Shown in pieces: positions 41,119 through 49,417 of a stretch of DNA of 50,910 bases. Location of the stretch: contig LJHX01000045.1 of assembly GCA_001295935.1 (NCBI GenBank), positions 1 to 50,910 of the forward strand. The letters run 5' to 3'. A program made the translations under genes and the position numbers. Under the pieces are notes generated by a model. It was not told where the DNA came from. It searched no databases and saw only the letters and a program-made list of their open reading frames with translations. Origin of the DNA: an alpha proteobacterium AAP81b (GTDB lineage: Bacteria; Pseudomonadota; Alphaproteobacteria; Sphingomonadales; Sphingomonadaceae). Position 1 is the first letter of the stretch; the number at the start of each line of letters is the position of its first letter.

Positions 41119-41934
41119 ATGGCACGGATGGCCATTTTGTTGGCCCCAATCGCCGCGGCTCTCGCCGCCGCCGCGCCCGCACCACCGCCACCCGTGCCAC
41201 CGTTGCCCGCCCCGGCGCTCGCCTTCGCCGATGTCGCCGATCTCACGCTGGCGGCGCCCGTGATCATCCGCGCCACCATCGTCGCCACCCAGCGCATCGC
41301 CGACAAGGCAGCCCCGGGGCTCGCCCCCGGCCGGACGCGGCTGCTCGTCACCGCGCGCACCGATGCGGCGATCGTCGCGCCGGCCGCCGTCCCCGCGACG
41401 CTGACCTGGCTGTGGGACGCGCCGCGCGATGCCCGCGGCAAGCTGCCGCGCCCGCAGGGCGCCGCGGTGCTTGCCTGGCTCGACGCGCCCGCGACCGATG
41501 GCGCCACCCGGCTGGTCGCCGGCGCCGGTTTGCAGCCGGCGACGCCGGGCCTCGAAGCCCGCATCCGCGCCATCGCCACCGCGGCACGCAGCGGCGATGT
41601 GCCGCAGCCGACCGGCGTCGCCAATGGCTTCCGCGGCGAGGGCACCGTGCCCGGCGAAAGCGAAAGCCAGTTCTTCCTGACCACCCGCGACGGCGGCACC
41701 GTCGCGCTCGTCGTCACCACCCGCCCCGGCGAGCGCCGCCGGGTGGCGGTGGCGCGCGGCGACGTCATCGACGATGCCGCCACCGAGGTCCGCCCCGAAA
41801 CGCTGCTGCAATATCGTCTCGCCTGTTTCTTGCCGGCGCGGCCCGACGCCGTCGCCGGCGATGCGGCACTTGCCGCCGACTGGCAGGCGGCGCTGGCGGC
41901 GATCGGGCCGTGCGGACGAACGCTGCCGCGCTGA
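41119..41934 (+). CDS. Secreted protein of unknown function
   Basis: The 271-residue product begins with a signal peptide (MARMAILLAPIAAALAAAAP), followed by a Pro-rich stretch and a body with many predicted strands (VIIRATIVATQRI, LLVTARTDAAIV, GGTVALVVTTRPGER). Two cysteines near the C-terminus (ACFLPARPD and IGPCGR) could form a disulphide. I do not recognise the family; it resembles envelope proteins of unknown function in sphingomonads. An ATG at 41074 is also in frame and would put 15 residues before the signal peptide. It converges on the EAL gene. Confidence 0.8.
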   Translation: MARMAILLAPIAAALAAAAPAPPPPVPPLPAPALAFADVADLTLAAPVIIRATIVATQRIADKAAPGLAPGRTRLLVTARTDAAIVAPAAVPATLTWLWDAPRDARGKLPRPQGAAVLAWLDAPATDGATRLVAGAGLQPATPGLEARIRAIATAARSGDVPQPTGVANGFRGEGTVPGESESQFFLTTRDGGTVALVVTTRPGERRRVAVARGDVIDDAATEVRPETLLQYRLACFLPARPDAVAGDAALAADWQAALAAIGPCGRTLPR

Positions 41935-41970
41935 CGGCGCGCTGCGGCGCTGCCGCGCCAGCGCGGGGCC

Positions 41971-43701
41971 TCAGCCGAGCTCGCGCACTTCCCAGCCGGC
42001 GCAGAAGTCGCCAAGCGCCACCAGCCCGAGCGGCGCCGCCACCTTGAAGCCCTGCACGGCGTCGCAGCCGGCCAGCCGCACCGCCTCGAACTGCGCCTCG
42101 TCCTCGACGCCCTCGGCGACGACGGTGAACCCGAGCTGCTTCGACAGCCGCACGACGGTTTCGACGACGACGCGCTCGCGCGGAGAACCGGTCAACCCCA
42201 GGGTGAAGCTGCGATCGAGCTTGATGACATCGACCGGCAGCATCGCCATCCACGCCAGCGACGAATAGCCGGTGCCGAAATCGTCGAGCGCCACGCGCAC
42301 GCCGGTGGCGCGCAGCGACGACAGCAGGTTCATGGCGCCGCGCATATCGTCGATCAACGCGCCTTCGGTGACTTCGAGCGTCAGCCGCCGCCGCGGCAGC
42401 CCCGAGGCATCGATCGCCGCCTCCAGCGCCTCGACGAAACCGGCATCGGCAAGATCGGCGGCGGTGACGTTGAGCGACAGTCGCAGCTGCGCCATCGTCC
42501 CCGTCCATGCCGCCGCCAGCGCCAACGCGCGGGCGCGAATATGGCGGCCGAGGCGGATGGCGAGCTCCGCCGAGGCGGCGGTTTCGAACAGCGTTTCGGC
42601 GGGCAGCAGCCCCAGTTGCGGGTGATCCCAGCGCACCAGCGCCTCGACGCCGACGATGCGGCCGCTCGCCAGCGCCAGCTGCGGCTGGAACAACAGGGTG
42701 ATGGCGTCGCCGGCGATGGCATCGTGGAGATCGGCCTCGAGATCGGCGAGACGGGTCAGCGGATCGCCGGTCGGATCGGCGCGGAAGATCTCGATGGTGC
42801 CGGCGTCGCCGGTGCGCGCCGCCGCCAGCGCGGCGCTCGCCTTGCGGATCCAGCCGGCGGGAGCGCCGGGATCGCCGCCGCCGCCTTCGGCATGGCCGGC
42901 GATGCCGATCCGCACCGACAGATGGATGACATGGTCGTCGATCAGGAACGGCCGGTCGAAGGCGCCGGTCAGCAGCTGCGCCAGCCGCGTCGCGTCGAGC
43001 AGGCCGACGTCGCCCGCCAGCGCCACGGCGAACTCCGCCGCCGCCAGCCGCGCCAGCAGCCGCGACCCCGGCACGCCGCGGCCATCGACGATCTGGCCCA
43101 TGCGCTGGGCGACCGCCGACAACACGCGATCGGCGACGACCCGGCCATAGGCGGCGTTGATCTGGGCGACCCGCCCGACGCCGACGATCAGCACAAAGGC
43201 CGGCGTCGCCGCCGCCAGTCGCGGCGCCAGCCAATCCTGCAGCTGGTCGGCGGTGGCGAGCCCGGTCAGCGGGTCCTGGCGGCGCAGCTCGGCTTCGGCA
43301 TCGGTCGAGGCGGCGACGGCGAGGCGCTCGGCCTGGCGCGCCGCGAGGCGCAGCGCGCTGACAAAGGCCGCCTCGCCGAAGGGGCTGACCAGCACGCCGG
43401 TGGCGCCGGCATCCTGCGCCGCGGCGGCGGCATCGCCATCGCCGCGCGACAGCAGCACGAGCATCGCGCCATGGCGCGCGTCGATCGTGACCCCGAGCGA
43501 TCGCGCCGCCGCCAGCCCCTGCGTCAGCGCCCCGCGCGCATCGACAACGACGACACGGATCGGCTCGGCGTCGAGCCGCTCGGCGACGCGATCGGGGCGG
43601 CGCTCGATACGTGCCACCATCCCGGCGGCGGGTACCAGCACCGCCAGTTCGTCGGCGTAGCGCGGCGAAACGATCAGCACGGGTTCGGCGATTGCAGTCA
43701 T
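41971..43701 (-). CDS. EAL-domain c-di-GMP phosphodiesterase with degenerate GGDEF domain
   Basis: The 576-residue protein has an N-terminal receiver-like domain (about 1-125) without an obvious phospho-acceptor cluster. A GGDEF domain follows (about 140-310), whose signature is AAAEF at 220-224 instead of GGDEF, so it cannot make c-di-GMP. The EAL domain (about 325-570) keeps the catalytic set: EALVRW (E353), LSLNVT, LEVTEGALI, LDDFGTGYSSL, VIKLDRSF, AEGVEDEAQ and QGF. It should be an active phosphodiesterase, perhaps regulated by the dead GGDEF domain. ATG 43701 is chosen because the domain pattern begins there; a frame open further upstream lies in moaA antisense DNA. Its signal is unknown. 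Confidence 0.92.
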   Translation of the reverse strand: MTAIAEPVLIVSPRYADELAVLVPAAGMVARIERRPDRVAERLDAEPIRVVVVDARGALTQGLAAARSLGVTIDARHGAMLVLLSRGDGDAAAAAQDAGATGVLVSPFGEAAFVSALRLAARQAERLAVAASTDAEAELRRQDPLTGLATADQLQDWLAPRLAAATPAFVLIVGVGRVAQINAAYGRVVADRVLSAVAQRMGQIVDGRGVPGSRLLARLAAAEFAVALAGDVGLLDATRLAQLLTGAFDRPFLIDDHVIHLSVRIGIAGHAEGGGGDPGAPAGWIRKASAALAAARTGDAGTIEIFRADPTGDPLTRLADLEADLHDAIAGDAITLLFQPQLALASGRIVGVEALVRWDHPQLGLLPAETLFETAASAELAIRLGRHIRARALALAAAWTGTMAQLRLSLNVTAADLADAGFVEALEAAIDASGLPRRRLTLEVTEGALIDDMRGAMNLLSSLRATGVRVALDDFGTGYSSLAWMAMLPVDVIKLDRSFTLGLTGSPRERVVVETVVRLSKQLGFTVVAEGVEDEAQFEAVRLAGCDAVQGFKVAAPLGLVALGDFCAGWEVRELG

Positions 43702-43854
43702 CGAGACAAACCTAGCATGGCGGGGCGGAAAGGATATTCGCAGAAATGCTGCGTTTTGATTGACAACCGCGGGCTGCCCCGAAAAAGCCGCTGACCGACC
43801 GCGCGGCGGCAATGCTGGACTTCCGCGCCGGCAACCCCCAAATTGCCGGTCTCC

Positions 43855-44880
43855 ATGCCCGCCACCGCCCTGCAGCGCCCCGCCGCCCCGCCGCTGGTCG
43901 ATCCCTTCGGCCGGGCGATCACCTATCTTCGCGTCTCGGTGACCGACCGCTGCGACTTTCGCTGCGTCTATTGCATGTCGGAAAACATGACCTTCCTGCC
44001 GCGCGCCGAGGTGCTGAGCTTCGAGGAAATCGACCGGCTGGTCACCGCCTTCGTGCGCCGCGGCACGCGCCGCATCCGGCTGACCGGCGGCGAACCGCTC
44101 GTCCGCCGCGGCATCATCGACCTTGTCCGCCGCCTCGGGCGACTGATCGGTGACGGCCTCGACGAGTTGACCTTGACCACCAACGGCTCGCAGCTGGGGC
44201 GCCACGCCGCCGATCTCGCCGCCGCCGGCGTGCGCCGCGTCAACGTCAGCCTCGACACCCTCGATCCCGAGCGTTTCGCCCGCATCACCCGCTGGGGCCG
44301 GCTGCCGCAGGTGCTGGACGGCATCACCGCGGCGACGGCGGCGGGACTCAAGGTCAAGCTCAACATGGTGGCGCTGGCCGGCGAGAATGACGGCGAGATC
44401 GACACGATGCTCGCCTTTGCCGCGGCGGGCGGTCATGATCTGACGCTGATCGAAACCATGCCGCTCGGCGAAATCGACGGCGACCGCGCCGATCATTATC
44501 TGCCGCTCAGCCGCGTCCGCGCCGATCTGGCGACGCGCTTCACGCTGGTCGACCTGCCCGACCGCACCGGCGGCCCGGCGCGCTATGTCCGCATCGCCGA
44601 AACCGGCCAGCGCCTCGGCTTCATCACCCCGCTGACGCACAATTTCTGCGAGGCGTGCAACCGCGTCCGGCTGACGGCGACCGGGCAACTCTACATGTGC
44701 CTCGGCCAGGACGATGTCGCCGACCTGCGCCGTGTCGTCCGCGCCAGCGGCGACGACGACGTGCTCGACGCCGCGCTCGACGAAGCGATCGCCCGCAAGC
44801 CCAAGGGCCATGACTTCGTCATCGATCGGCGCGGCGCCGCGCCGGCGGTCCGCCGCCACATGAGCGTCACCGGTGGCTGA
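43855..44880 (+). CDS. moaA: GTP 3',8-cyclase MoaA (molybdenum cofactor synthesis)
   Basis: MoaA is a radical SAM enzyme that starts molybdenum cofactor synthesis from GTP. The 341-residue protein has the N-terminal cluster C33, C37, C40 (CDFRCVYC) and the second cluster [12 protein letters not shown] then YMCLGQ, plus the GTP-binding region. It ends with the essential Gly-Gly (VTGG). TLTTNGS and [10 protein letters not shown] are also typical. ATG 43855 is used; TTG at 43843 is in frame but would add only four residues. The NAD kinase start overlaps its end by 8 bases. No other moa gene is in the window. Confidence 0.97.
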   Translation: MPATALQRPAAPPLVDPFGRAITYLRVSVTDRCDFRCVYCMSENMTFLPRAEVLSFEEIDRLVTAFVRRGTRRIRLTGGEPLVRRGIIDLVRRLGRLIGDGLDELTLTTNGSQLGRHAADLAAAGVRRVNVSLDTLDPERFARITRWGRLPQVLDGITAATAAGLKVKLNMVALAGENDGEIDTMLAFAAAGGHDLTLIETMPLGEIDGDRADHYLPLSRVRADLATRFTLVDLPDRTGGPARYVRIAETGQRLGFITPLTHNFCEACNRVRLTATGQLYMCLGQDDVADLRRVVRASGDDDVLDAALDEAIARKPKGHDFVIDRRGAAPAVRRHMSVTGG

Positions 44881-45670
44881 ACCGCGCGTTTTGTCATTGG
44901 CTGAACCGCGCCTGGCGTTGCAGGTGTCGGACACCCATGTCGCCGAGGCCGGCGCGCGCGCGCTGAAGGAACGCTATCGCTTCGTCGCGCCGGCCGAGGC
45001 CGATATTGTCATCGTGCTCGGCGGCGACGGCTTCCTGCTGCACTGCCTCCACGAAGCCATGGCGGCGGGCAATCTGCGCCCGGTCTATGGCATGAACCGC
45101 GGCACCGTCGGCTTTTTGATGAACGAATTCGCCGTCGACCGCCTGCCCGAGCGCCTCGCCGCGGCGCGCGCCTTCAAGCTCCACCCGCTGCTGATGACGG
45201 CCACCACCGTTGGCGGCGAGATCGTCACCTCGCCCGCGATCAACGAAGTCTCGCTGCTGCGGGAAACCCGCCAGACCGCCAAGATCGCCATCGCCATCGA
45301 CGGCCAGGTACGGATGGAGGAACTGATCTGCGACGGCGTGCTGGTGGCGACGCCGGCGGGATCGACCGCCTATAATCTGTCGGCGCACGGGCCCATCCTG
45401 CCGCTGCAGGCCGATCTGCTGGCGCTGACGCCGATCAGCCCCTTCCGCCCGCGGCGCTGGACCGGCGCGCTGCTGCCCCAGGCAAGCGTCATCGAATTCG
45501 CCGTGCGCGAGGCCGCCAAGCGCCCGGTCTCGGCGGTCGCCGACCAGCGCGAGGTCCGCGACGTCGCCAGCGTCCGCATCGCGTCGGACAAGAGTGTGGC
45601 GCTGCAACTGCTTTTCGATCCCGGCTCGGCGCTCGACGACCGGGTGATCGTCGAACAATTCGCCAGCTGA
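44873..45670 (+). CDS. nadK: NAD kinase
   Basis: NAD kinase makes NADP. The 265-residue protein shows the GGDG motif (50-53) in [27 protein letters not shown], the NE pair in [11 protein letters not shown], and [21 protein letters not shown]. It starts at GTG 44873, overlapping the moaA stop by 8 bases, so translation is coupled. The first 16 residues ([16 protein letters not shown]) contain a duplication: a 14-base sequence occurs at 44874-44887 and again at 44898-44911, in frame, eight codons apart. The real start may therefore be the TTG at 44898. Confidence 0.95.
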   Translation: MAEPRVLSLAEPRLALQVSDTHVAEAGARALKERYRFVAPAEADIVIVLGGDGFLLHCLHEAMAAGNLRPVYGMNRGTVGFLMNEFAVDRLPERLAAARAFKLHPLLMTATTVGGEIVTSPAINEVSLLRETRQTAKIAIAIDGQVRMEELICDGVLVATPAGSTAYNLSAHGPILPLQADLLALTPISPFRPRRWTGALLPQASVIEFAVREAAKRPVSAVADQREVRDVASVRIASDKSVALQLLFDPGSALDDRVIVEQFAS

Positions 45671-45734
45671 AAAGCCCCGCCGGCGCCTCTTGCGGCGCGC
45701 CGGACACGCCGCTATAGCCCGCGCCTCGCGCTGT

Positions 45735-45809
45735 TCCTCGGTAGCTCAGCGGTAGAGCATTCGACTGTTAATCGAATGGTCGCAGGTTCGAATCCTGCCC
45801 GGGGAGCCA
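45735..45809 (+). tRNA. tRNA-Asn (anticodon GUU)
   Basis: A 75-base gene folding as a full cloverleaf. The acceptor TCCTCGG pairs with CCGGGGA (one T-G pair), with discriminator G and encoded CCA at the end. The D arm is GCTC...GAGC, the anticodon stem TTCGA/TCGAA encloses loop CTGTTAA (anticodon GTT), and the T arm is GCAGG/CCTGC. It follows the NAD kinase gene by 64 bases on the same strand and precedes the LysR gene, which is opposite. Confidence 0.97.
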
Positions 45810-45841
45810 CGCGCCACAAGCGCCACTACCCGCGCGCGGCC

Positions 45842-46747
45842 TCAGGCCATCGGCGCCGCCAGGCTGGCGCGCAGCCGCGGCGCGACGAAATCCAGAAACG
45901 CCCGCAGCTTCAGCGGCAGCACCGGTTGGCCGGCGTGGACGAGGTGCACCGGCATCGGCGGCGGCGAACAACTGTCGAGCAGCGTCACCAATTGCCCCGC
46001 GGCGATCGCCTGGGCGGCCTGGTAGGACAGCAGCCGGGCGATGCCGACGCCGGCGCAGGCGGCCTCGATCACCGCATCGGCGGTGTTGCCGCCGAAGCGC
46101 GGGCGGATCGCGATGGTGCGCGCCGCCGCGCCGGTGCCGAGCGTCCAGGACCGCACCGGCTGCAAGCCTTCGAAGGCGATGCAGTCATGGTCTTCGAGGT
46201 CCTCGGCGTGTTGCGGCGTGCCGCGCCGGGCGAGATAATCGGGGCTGGCGCAGATCAGCCAGCGCGTTTCGCCGACGCGGCGCGCCACCAGGTTGCTGTC
46301 GGGCAGCCGGCCGATGCGGACCGCGACATCGACATGATTTTCAACGAGATCGACGATCGTATCGGCGGCGATGATGCGGACGCTGACTTGCGGGTAGGCG
46401 GCGAGGAAATCGAGCACCACCGGGGTCAGCATCGCCTTGCCGAAGCGCAGCGACGCCGTCACCAGCAACTCGCCGCGCGGTGTCTGATATTCGCCGCTCG
46501 CGGCGCGCTCGGCCTCGCCCAGCGCGTCGAGCAGGCGCCGTGCGGCGGCGACGAAATCGGCGCCGGCATTGGTCAGGATCAGCTTGCGGCTGGTGCGGAC
46601 CAGCAGCTGCGCACCGAGATGTGCCTCAAGCTCCGAAACCTTGCGGCTGACGGTCGGCAGCGGCGTGCCGAGCCGCCGCGACGCCGCCGACAGGCTGCCG
46701 CCATCGACGGCGGCGATCAGCGTGCGGATGGCATCGAAGCGGTCCAT
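45842..46747 (-). CDS. LysR-family transcriptional regulator
   Basis: A 301-residue LysR regulator. The winged helix is at about 1-60: LIAAVDGGSLSAASRRLGTP, PLPTVSRKVSELEAHLGAQL and LLVRTSRKL. The effector-binding domain occupies about 90-290 (LLVTASLRFGKAMLTPVVLD, NHVDVAVRIGRLPDSN). The CrgA-like pattern in the effector domain is common among regulators of oxidoreductase operons. It is divergent from the four-gene operon starting at 46869 and most likely controls it. A palindrome with the LysR T-N11-A form lies just upstream of its start. Confidence 0.94.
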   Translation of the reverse strand: MDRFDAIRTLIAAVDGGSLSAASRRLGTPLPTVSRKVSELEAHLGAQLLVRTSRKLILTNAGADFVAAARRLLDALGEAERAASGEYQTPRGELLVTASLRFGKAMLTPVVLDFLAAYPQVSVRIIAADTIVDLVENHVDVAVRIGRLPDSNLVARRVGETRWLICASPDYLARRGTPQHAEDLEDHDCIAFEGLQPVRSWTLGTGAAARTIAIRPRFGGNTADAVIEAACAGVGIARLLSYQAAQAIAAGQLVTLLDSCSPPPMPVHLVHAGQPVLPLKLRAFLDFVAPRLRASLAAPMA

Positions 46748-46751
46748 TACC

Positions 46752-46792
46752 CTTCCATATTGCGGAAGTCAGGCTTCAACAACGACCATATT
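46752..46792. promoter_or_regulatory. LysR-type T-N11-A palindrome in the divergent promoter
   Basis: CTTCC ATATTGC GGAAG (46752-46768) is a 5-bp-arm palindrome; the inner T and A are separated by 11 bases, which is the T-N11-A form of LysR sites. A second CCATATT at 46786-46792 repeats the core of the first (46755-46761) exactly 31 bases (three turns) further, as expected for the recognition and activation sites. It lies between the LysR start (46747) and the hydrolase start (46869). Confidence 0.55.
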
Positions 46793-46868
46793 CTGCGCGA
46801 AATTGGAACCTCCTATCTGGCGGTCACGGGCCGGTCGCGGCTCGCCGCACCCCCTGAAGGAGATTGCC

Positions 46869-47726
46869 ATGAGCGTTCGTTTCCACACCGTCGCCGTCGA
46901 CGGGATCGACATTTTCTACCGCGAAGCCGGCGACGCCAGCCGCCCGACGCTGCTGCTGCTGCACGGTTTCCCGACGTCGAGCCACATGTTTCGCGATCTG
47001 ATCCCGCAGCTCGCCGACCGCTATCACATCATCGCCCCCGACCTGCCGGGCTTCGGCCAATCGGCGATGCCGGCGCGCGACGCCTATGCCTATACCTTCG
47101 ACAACATCGCGAACACCATCGACCGCTTCACCGAAGTCCTCGGTCTCGCCAGCTTCGCCCTCTACATCTTCGACTATGGCGCGCCCATCGGCCTGCGCAT
47201 CGCCGCCAGGCACCCCGAGCGCATCACGGCGATCATCACCCAGAATGGCAACGCCTATCTCGAAGGCGTTTCGGAAGCCTTCAACCCGGTCCAGGCCTAT
47301 TGGGCCAACCCGACCGACGAGAACCGCGCCGCGCTGCGCGGCTTCCTGGCGCCCGAAACGACGCTGTTCCAATATACCCATGGCGCCGATGCGTCGCGCG
47401 TTTCGCCCGACGGCCGCAGCCTCGACGATTTCTATCTTGCCCGCCCCGGCAATGACGAGATCCAGCTCGACCTGCTGCTCGACTATGCCTCGAACGTCGC
47501 GGCGTACGCCGATTTCCAGGCCTATTTTCGCGCCCAGCAACCGCCGCTGCTCGCCGTCTGGGGCAAGAACGATCCGTTCTTCGTGCCCGCCGGCGCCGAA
47601 GCCTTCAAGCGCGACCTGCCCAGGGCCGATATCCGCTTCTTCGATACCGGCCATTTCGCCCTTGAAACCCACGCCGCCGAAATCGGCGCGGCGATCGCTG
47701 GCTTCCTCGCCGCCACGATCGGCTGA
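46869..47726 (+). CDS. Alpha/beta hydrolase with Asp nucleophile (epoxide hydrolase/dehalogenase type)
   Basis: The 285-residue protein has the alpha/beta-hydrolase fold with HGFPTSSHMF (oxyanion part, 32-41) and PDLPGFGQS. The nucleophile position is D102 in YIFDYGAPIG, not Ser, so it belongs with epoxide hydrolases and haloalkane/haloacetate dehalogenases. The acid may be D in WGKNDPFF and the base is H262 in DTGHFALE. AAGGAG seven bases upstream supports ATG 46869. It is the first gene of the LysR-divergent operon. The substrate cannot be told from sequence. Confidence 0.92.
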   Translation: MSVRFHTVAVDGIDIFYREAGDASRPTLLLLHGFPTSSHMFRDLIPQLADRYHIIAPDLPGFGQSAMPARDAYAYTFDNIANTIDRFTEVLGLASFALYIFDYGAPIGLRIAARHPERITAIITQNGNAYLEGVSEAFNPVQAYWANPTDENRAALRGFLAPETTLFQYTHGADASRVSPDGRSLDDFYLARPGNDEIQLDLLLDYASNVAAYADFQAYFRAQQPPLLAVWGKNDPFFVPAGAEAFKRDLPRADIRFFDTGHFALETHAAEIGAAIAGFLAATIG

Positions 47727-47795
47727 TCGGCCTTGCCGTCCGGGTCGCGCGCCGTCGCGGCCCGGCTGCCCCCACCCCCATCCCGGAGACTTGCC

Positions 47796-48590
47796 ATGAC
47801 CACGACCTATCTCATCACCGGCGCCAGCGAAGGCATCGGCCTCGAAATCGCCCGCCAGGCCGCCGCGGAAGGCGCGGCCATTTTGATGGTCGCCCGCGAC
47901 GAAGCGCGGCTGCGCGCCGCCGCCACCTCGATCGCCGGCGCGATCCGCCCGCAAATCGCCGCGGTCGACCTCGCCGACCCGGTCGCCCTTGACGCCTTTC
48001 TCGCCGACCTCGACGCGCGCGGCTATCGGCCCGACGTCGTCGTCAACAATGCCGGCCAGGGTGCCTCGGGCGCCTTTGTCGATGCCGACTGGGCCAGGCT
48101 CGACGCGATGCTGCGGCTCAACATGAACGCGCTGGCGCGGATCAGCCATTGGGCGGCGCGCGGCATGAAGGCGCGCGGCGCGGGCGCGATCGTCAATCTT
48201 TCGGCCGCCGTCGCCACCCGGCCGACGCCCTATTTCGCCGCCTATGCCGCATCCAAGGCCTTTGTCACCAACCTCAGCATCGCCATGGACAGCGAGCTGC
48301 GCGGCTTCGGCGTTTCGGTTTCGGCGATCCACCCGCCGGCGGTGCGCACCAGCTTCGGCACCGCCGGCAAGGCCGATCTCAAGTCGACGCTCGTCCACAA
48401 GCTGTTCCCGACGGTCGGGCCGGCGACGGTCGCCCGCGCGGTGATGAGCGCCGTCCGCCGCCGCCGCCGCTCGGTGATCATCGGGCCGGTCGCCGGCATC
48501 GTCATGGGCACGGCGCCAATCCTGCCGCGCGGCTTCGACCTCGCCTTCATGACGCTGCTCTTCAAGGGCAAGCGCCCGGCCACCGCCTGA
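47796..48590 (+). CDS. SDR family NAD(P)-dependent oxidoreductase
   Basis: A 264-residue short-chain dehydrogenase with LITGASEGIGLEIAR (cofactor loop), AAVDLADP, VVVNNAGQGASG, the catalytic Ser in NLSAAVATRP and YAASK in YFAAYAASKAF. The C-terminus with RRRRRSVIIGPVAG and hydrophobic stretch resembles the DltE-like SDRs. CGGAGA eight bases upstream of ATG 47796. It lies 69 bases after the hydrolase gene and 40 bases before the SnoaL-like gene, so it is the second gene of the operon. Confidence 0.93.
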   Translation: MTTTYLITGASEGIGLEIARQAAAEGAAILMVARDEARLRAAATSIAGAIRPQIAAVDLADPVALDAFLADLDARGYRPDVVVNNAGQGASGAFVDADWARLDAMLRLNMNALARISHWAARGMKARGAGAIVNLSAAVATRPTPYFAAYAASKAFVTNLSIAMDSELRGFGVSVSAIHPPAVRTSFGTAGKADLKSTLVHKLFPTVGPATVARAVMSAVRRRRRSVIIGPVAGIVMGTAPILPRGFDLAFMTLLFKGKRPATA

Positions 48591-48630
48591 TCCCCCCCTT
48601 GTACCACCCCTGTTCTGAAAGGCCTTTGCC

Positions 48631-49029
48631 ATGACGATGAACATCGATCTCGTTCGCGGCTTCTATGCCGCCGTCGCCGCCGGTGACGTTCCCGGCGTCG
48701 TCGCGCTGCTCCACCCCGACCTTGAATGGACCGAAGCCCGGGGCTTTCCCTATTACGGCGGCACCTGGACGCGGCCGCAGGATGTCGTCGAGAAGCTGCT
48801 GGTGCCGCTGCTGCGCGACTGGGACGATTTCGCCGCCGTCGCCGACGATTACCTTGTCGAAGGCGACCGCGTCGTCAGCCTCGGTGCCTATTCGGGACGC
48901 TCGAAAGCCACCGGCAAGGCGATGCACGCCGCCTTCGCCCATGTCTGGCGCATCGCCGACGGCAAGCTCAAGCGTTTCGACATGCATACCGACACGCTGC
49001 TCGTCGACCGCGCGCTGCGCGCCGACTGA
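48631..49029 (+). CDS. SnoaL-like (NTF2 fold) protein
   Basis: A 132-residue single-domain protein of the SnoaL/NTF2-like superfamily, which includes polyketide cyclases and many small binding or isomerase proteins. The pattern is VRGFYAAVAAGDVPGVVALL, HPDLEWTEA, GDRVVSLGAYSGR and HVWRIADGKLKRFDMHTDT. AAAGG lies before ATG 48631. The third gene of the LysR-divergent operon. Its catalytic role, if any, is not readable. Confidence 0.9.
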   Translation: MTMNIDLVRGFYAAVAAGDVPGVVALLHPDLEWTEARGFPYYGGTWTRPQDVVEKLLVPLLRDWDDFAAVADDYLVEGDRVVSLGAYSGRSKATGKAMHAAFAHVWRIADGKLKRFDMHTDTLLVDRALRAD

Positions 49030-49048
49030 CCCCGAAAGGACCCTTCCC

Positions 49049-49417
49049 ATGCGCCCTTCCGGCTTCATCGAGCGCCCCGATTACCGCGTCGACCTGCTGC
49101 GGCGGCGCAACCGCGTCACCGTGCACGCCGGTGCGGCGCTGGTCGCGACAAGCGAACGGACCCTGCTGGTCGACGAACAGGGCCATGGGCTGGTCTTCTA
49201 CTTCCCGCCCGAAGCCATCGTCGCCGGCACGCTCGTCGCCGCCGCCACGCCGCGCAGCTTCTGCCCGTACAAGGGCGAAGCCGATTATTTCGCGCTTGCC
49301 GGCGGCGACGGGCAAGCCGTCGCCTGGTGCTATGCGACGCCCTATGCCGAAGTCGCGGGGATCGCCGGGTACATCGCCTTTTATCAGGATCGCGTGCGCC
49401 TGACCGTCGGCGGCTAG
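49049..49417 (+). CDS. DUF427 domain protein
   Basis: A 122-residue protein of the DUF427 family, function unknown. The pattern VRVTVHAGAALVATSERTLL, VFYFPPEAIVAG, then the characteristic TPRSFCPYKGEADYFAL with the conserved CPYKG and the C-terminal AIAWCYATPYAEVAGIAGYI-like strand are all visible. AAAGGA upstream of ATG 49049. The last gene of the operon; its final bases overlap the convergent pbpC stop by 4. Confidence 0.93.
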   Translation: MRPSGFIERPDYRVDLLRRRNRVTVHAGAALVATSERTLLVDEQGHGLVFYFPPEAIVAGTLVAAATPRSFCPYKGEADYFALAGGDGQAVAWCYATPYAEVAGIAGYIAFYQDRVRLTVGG

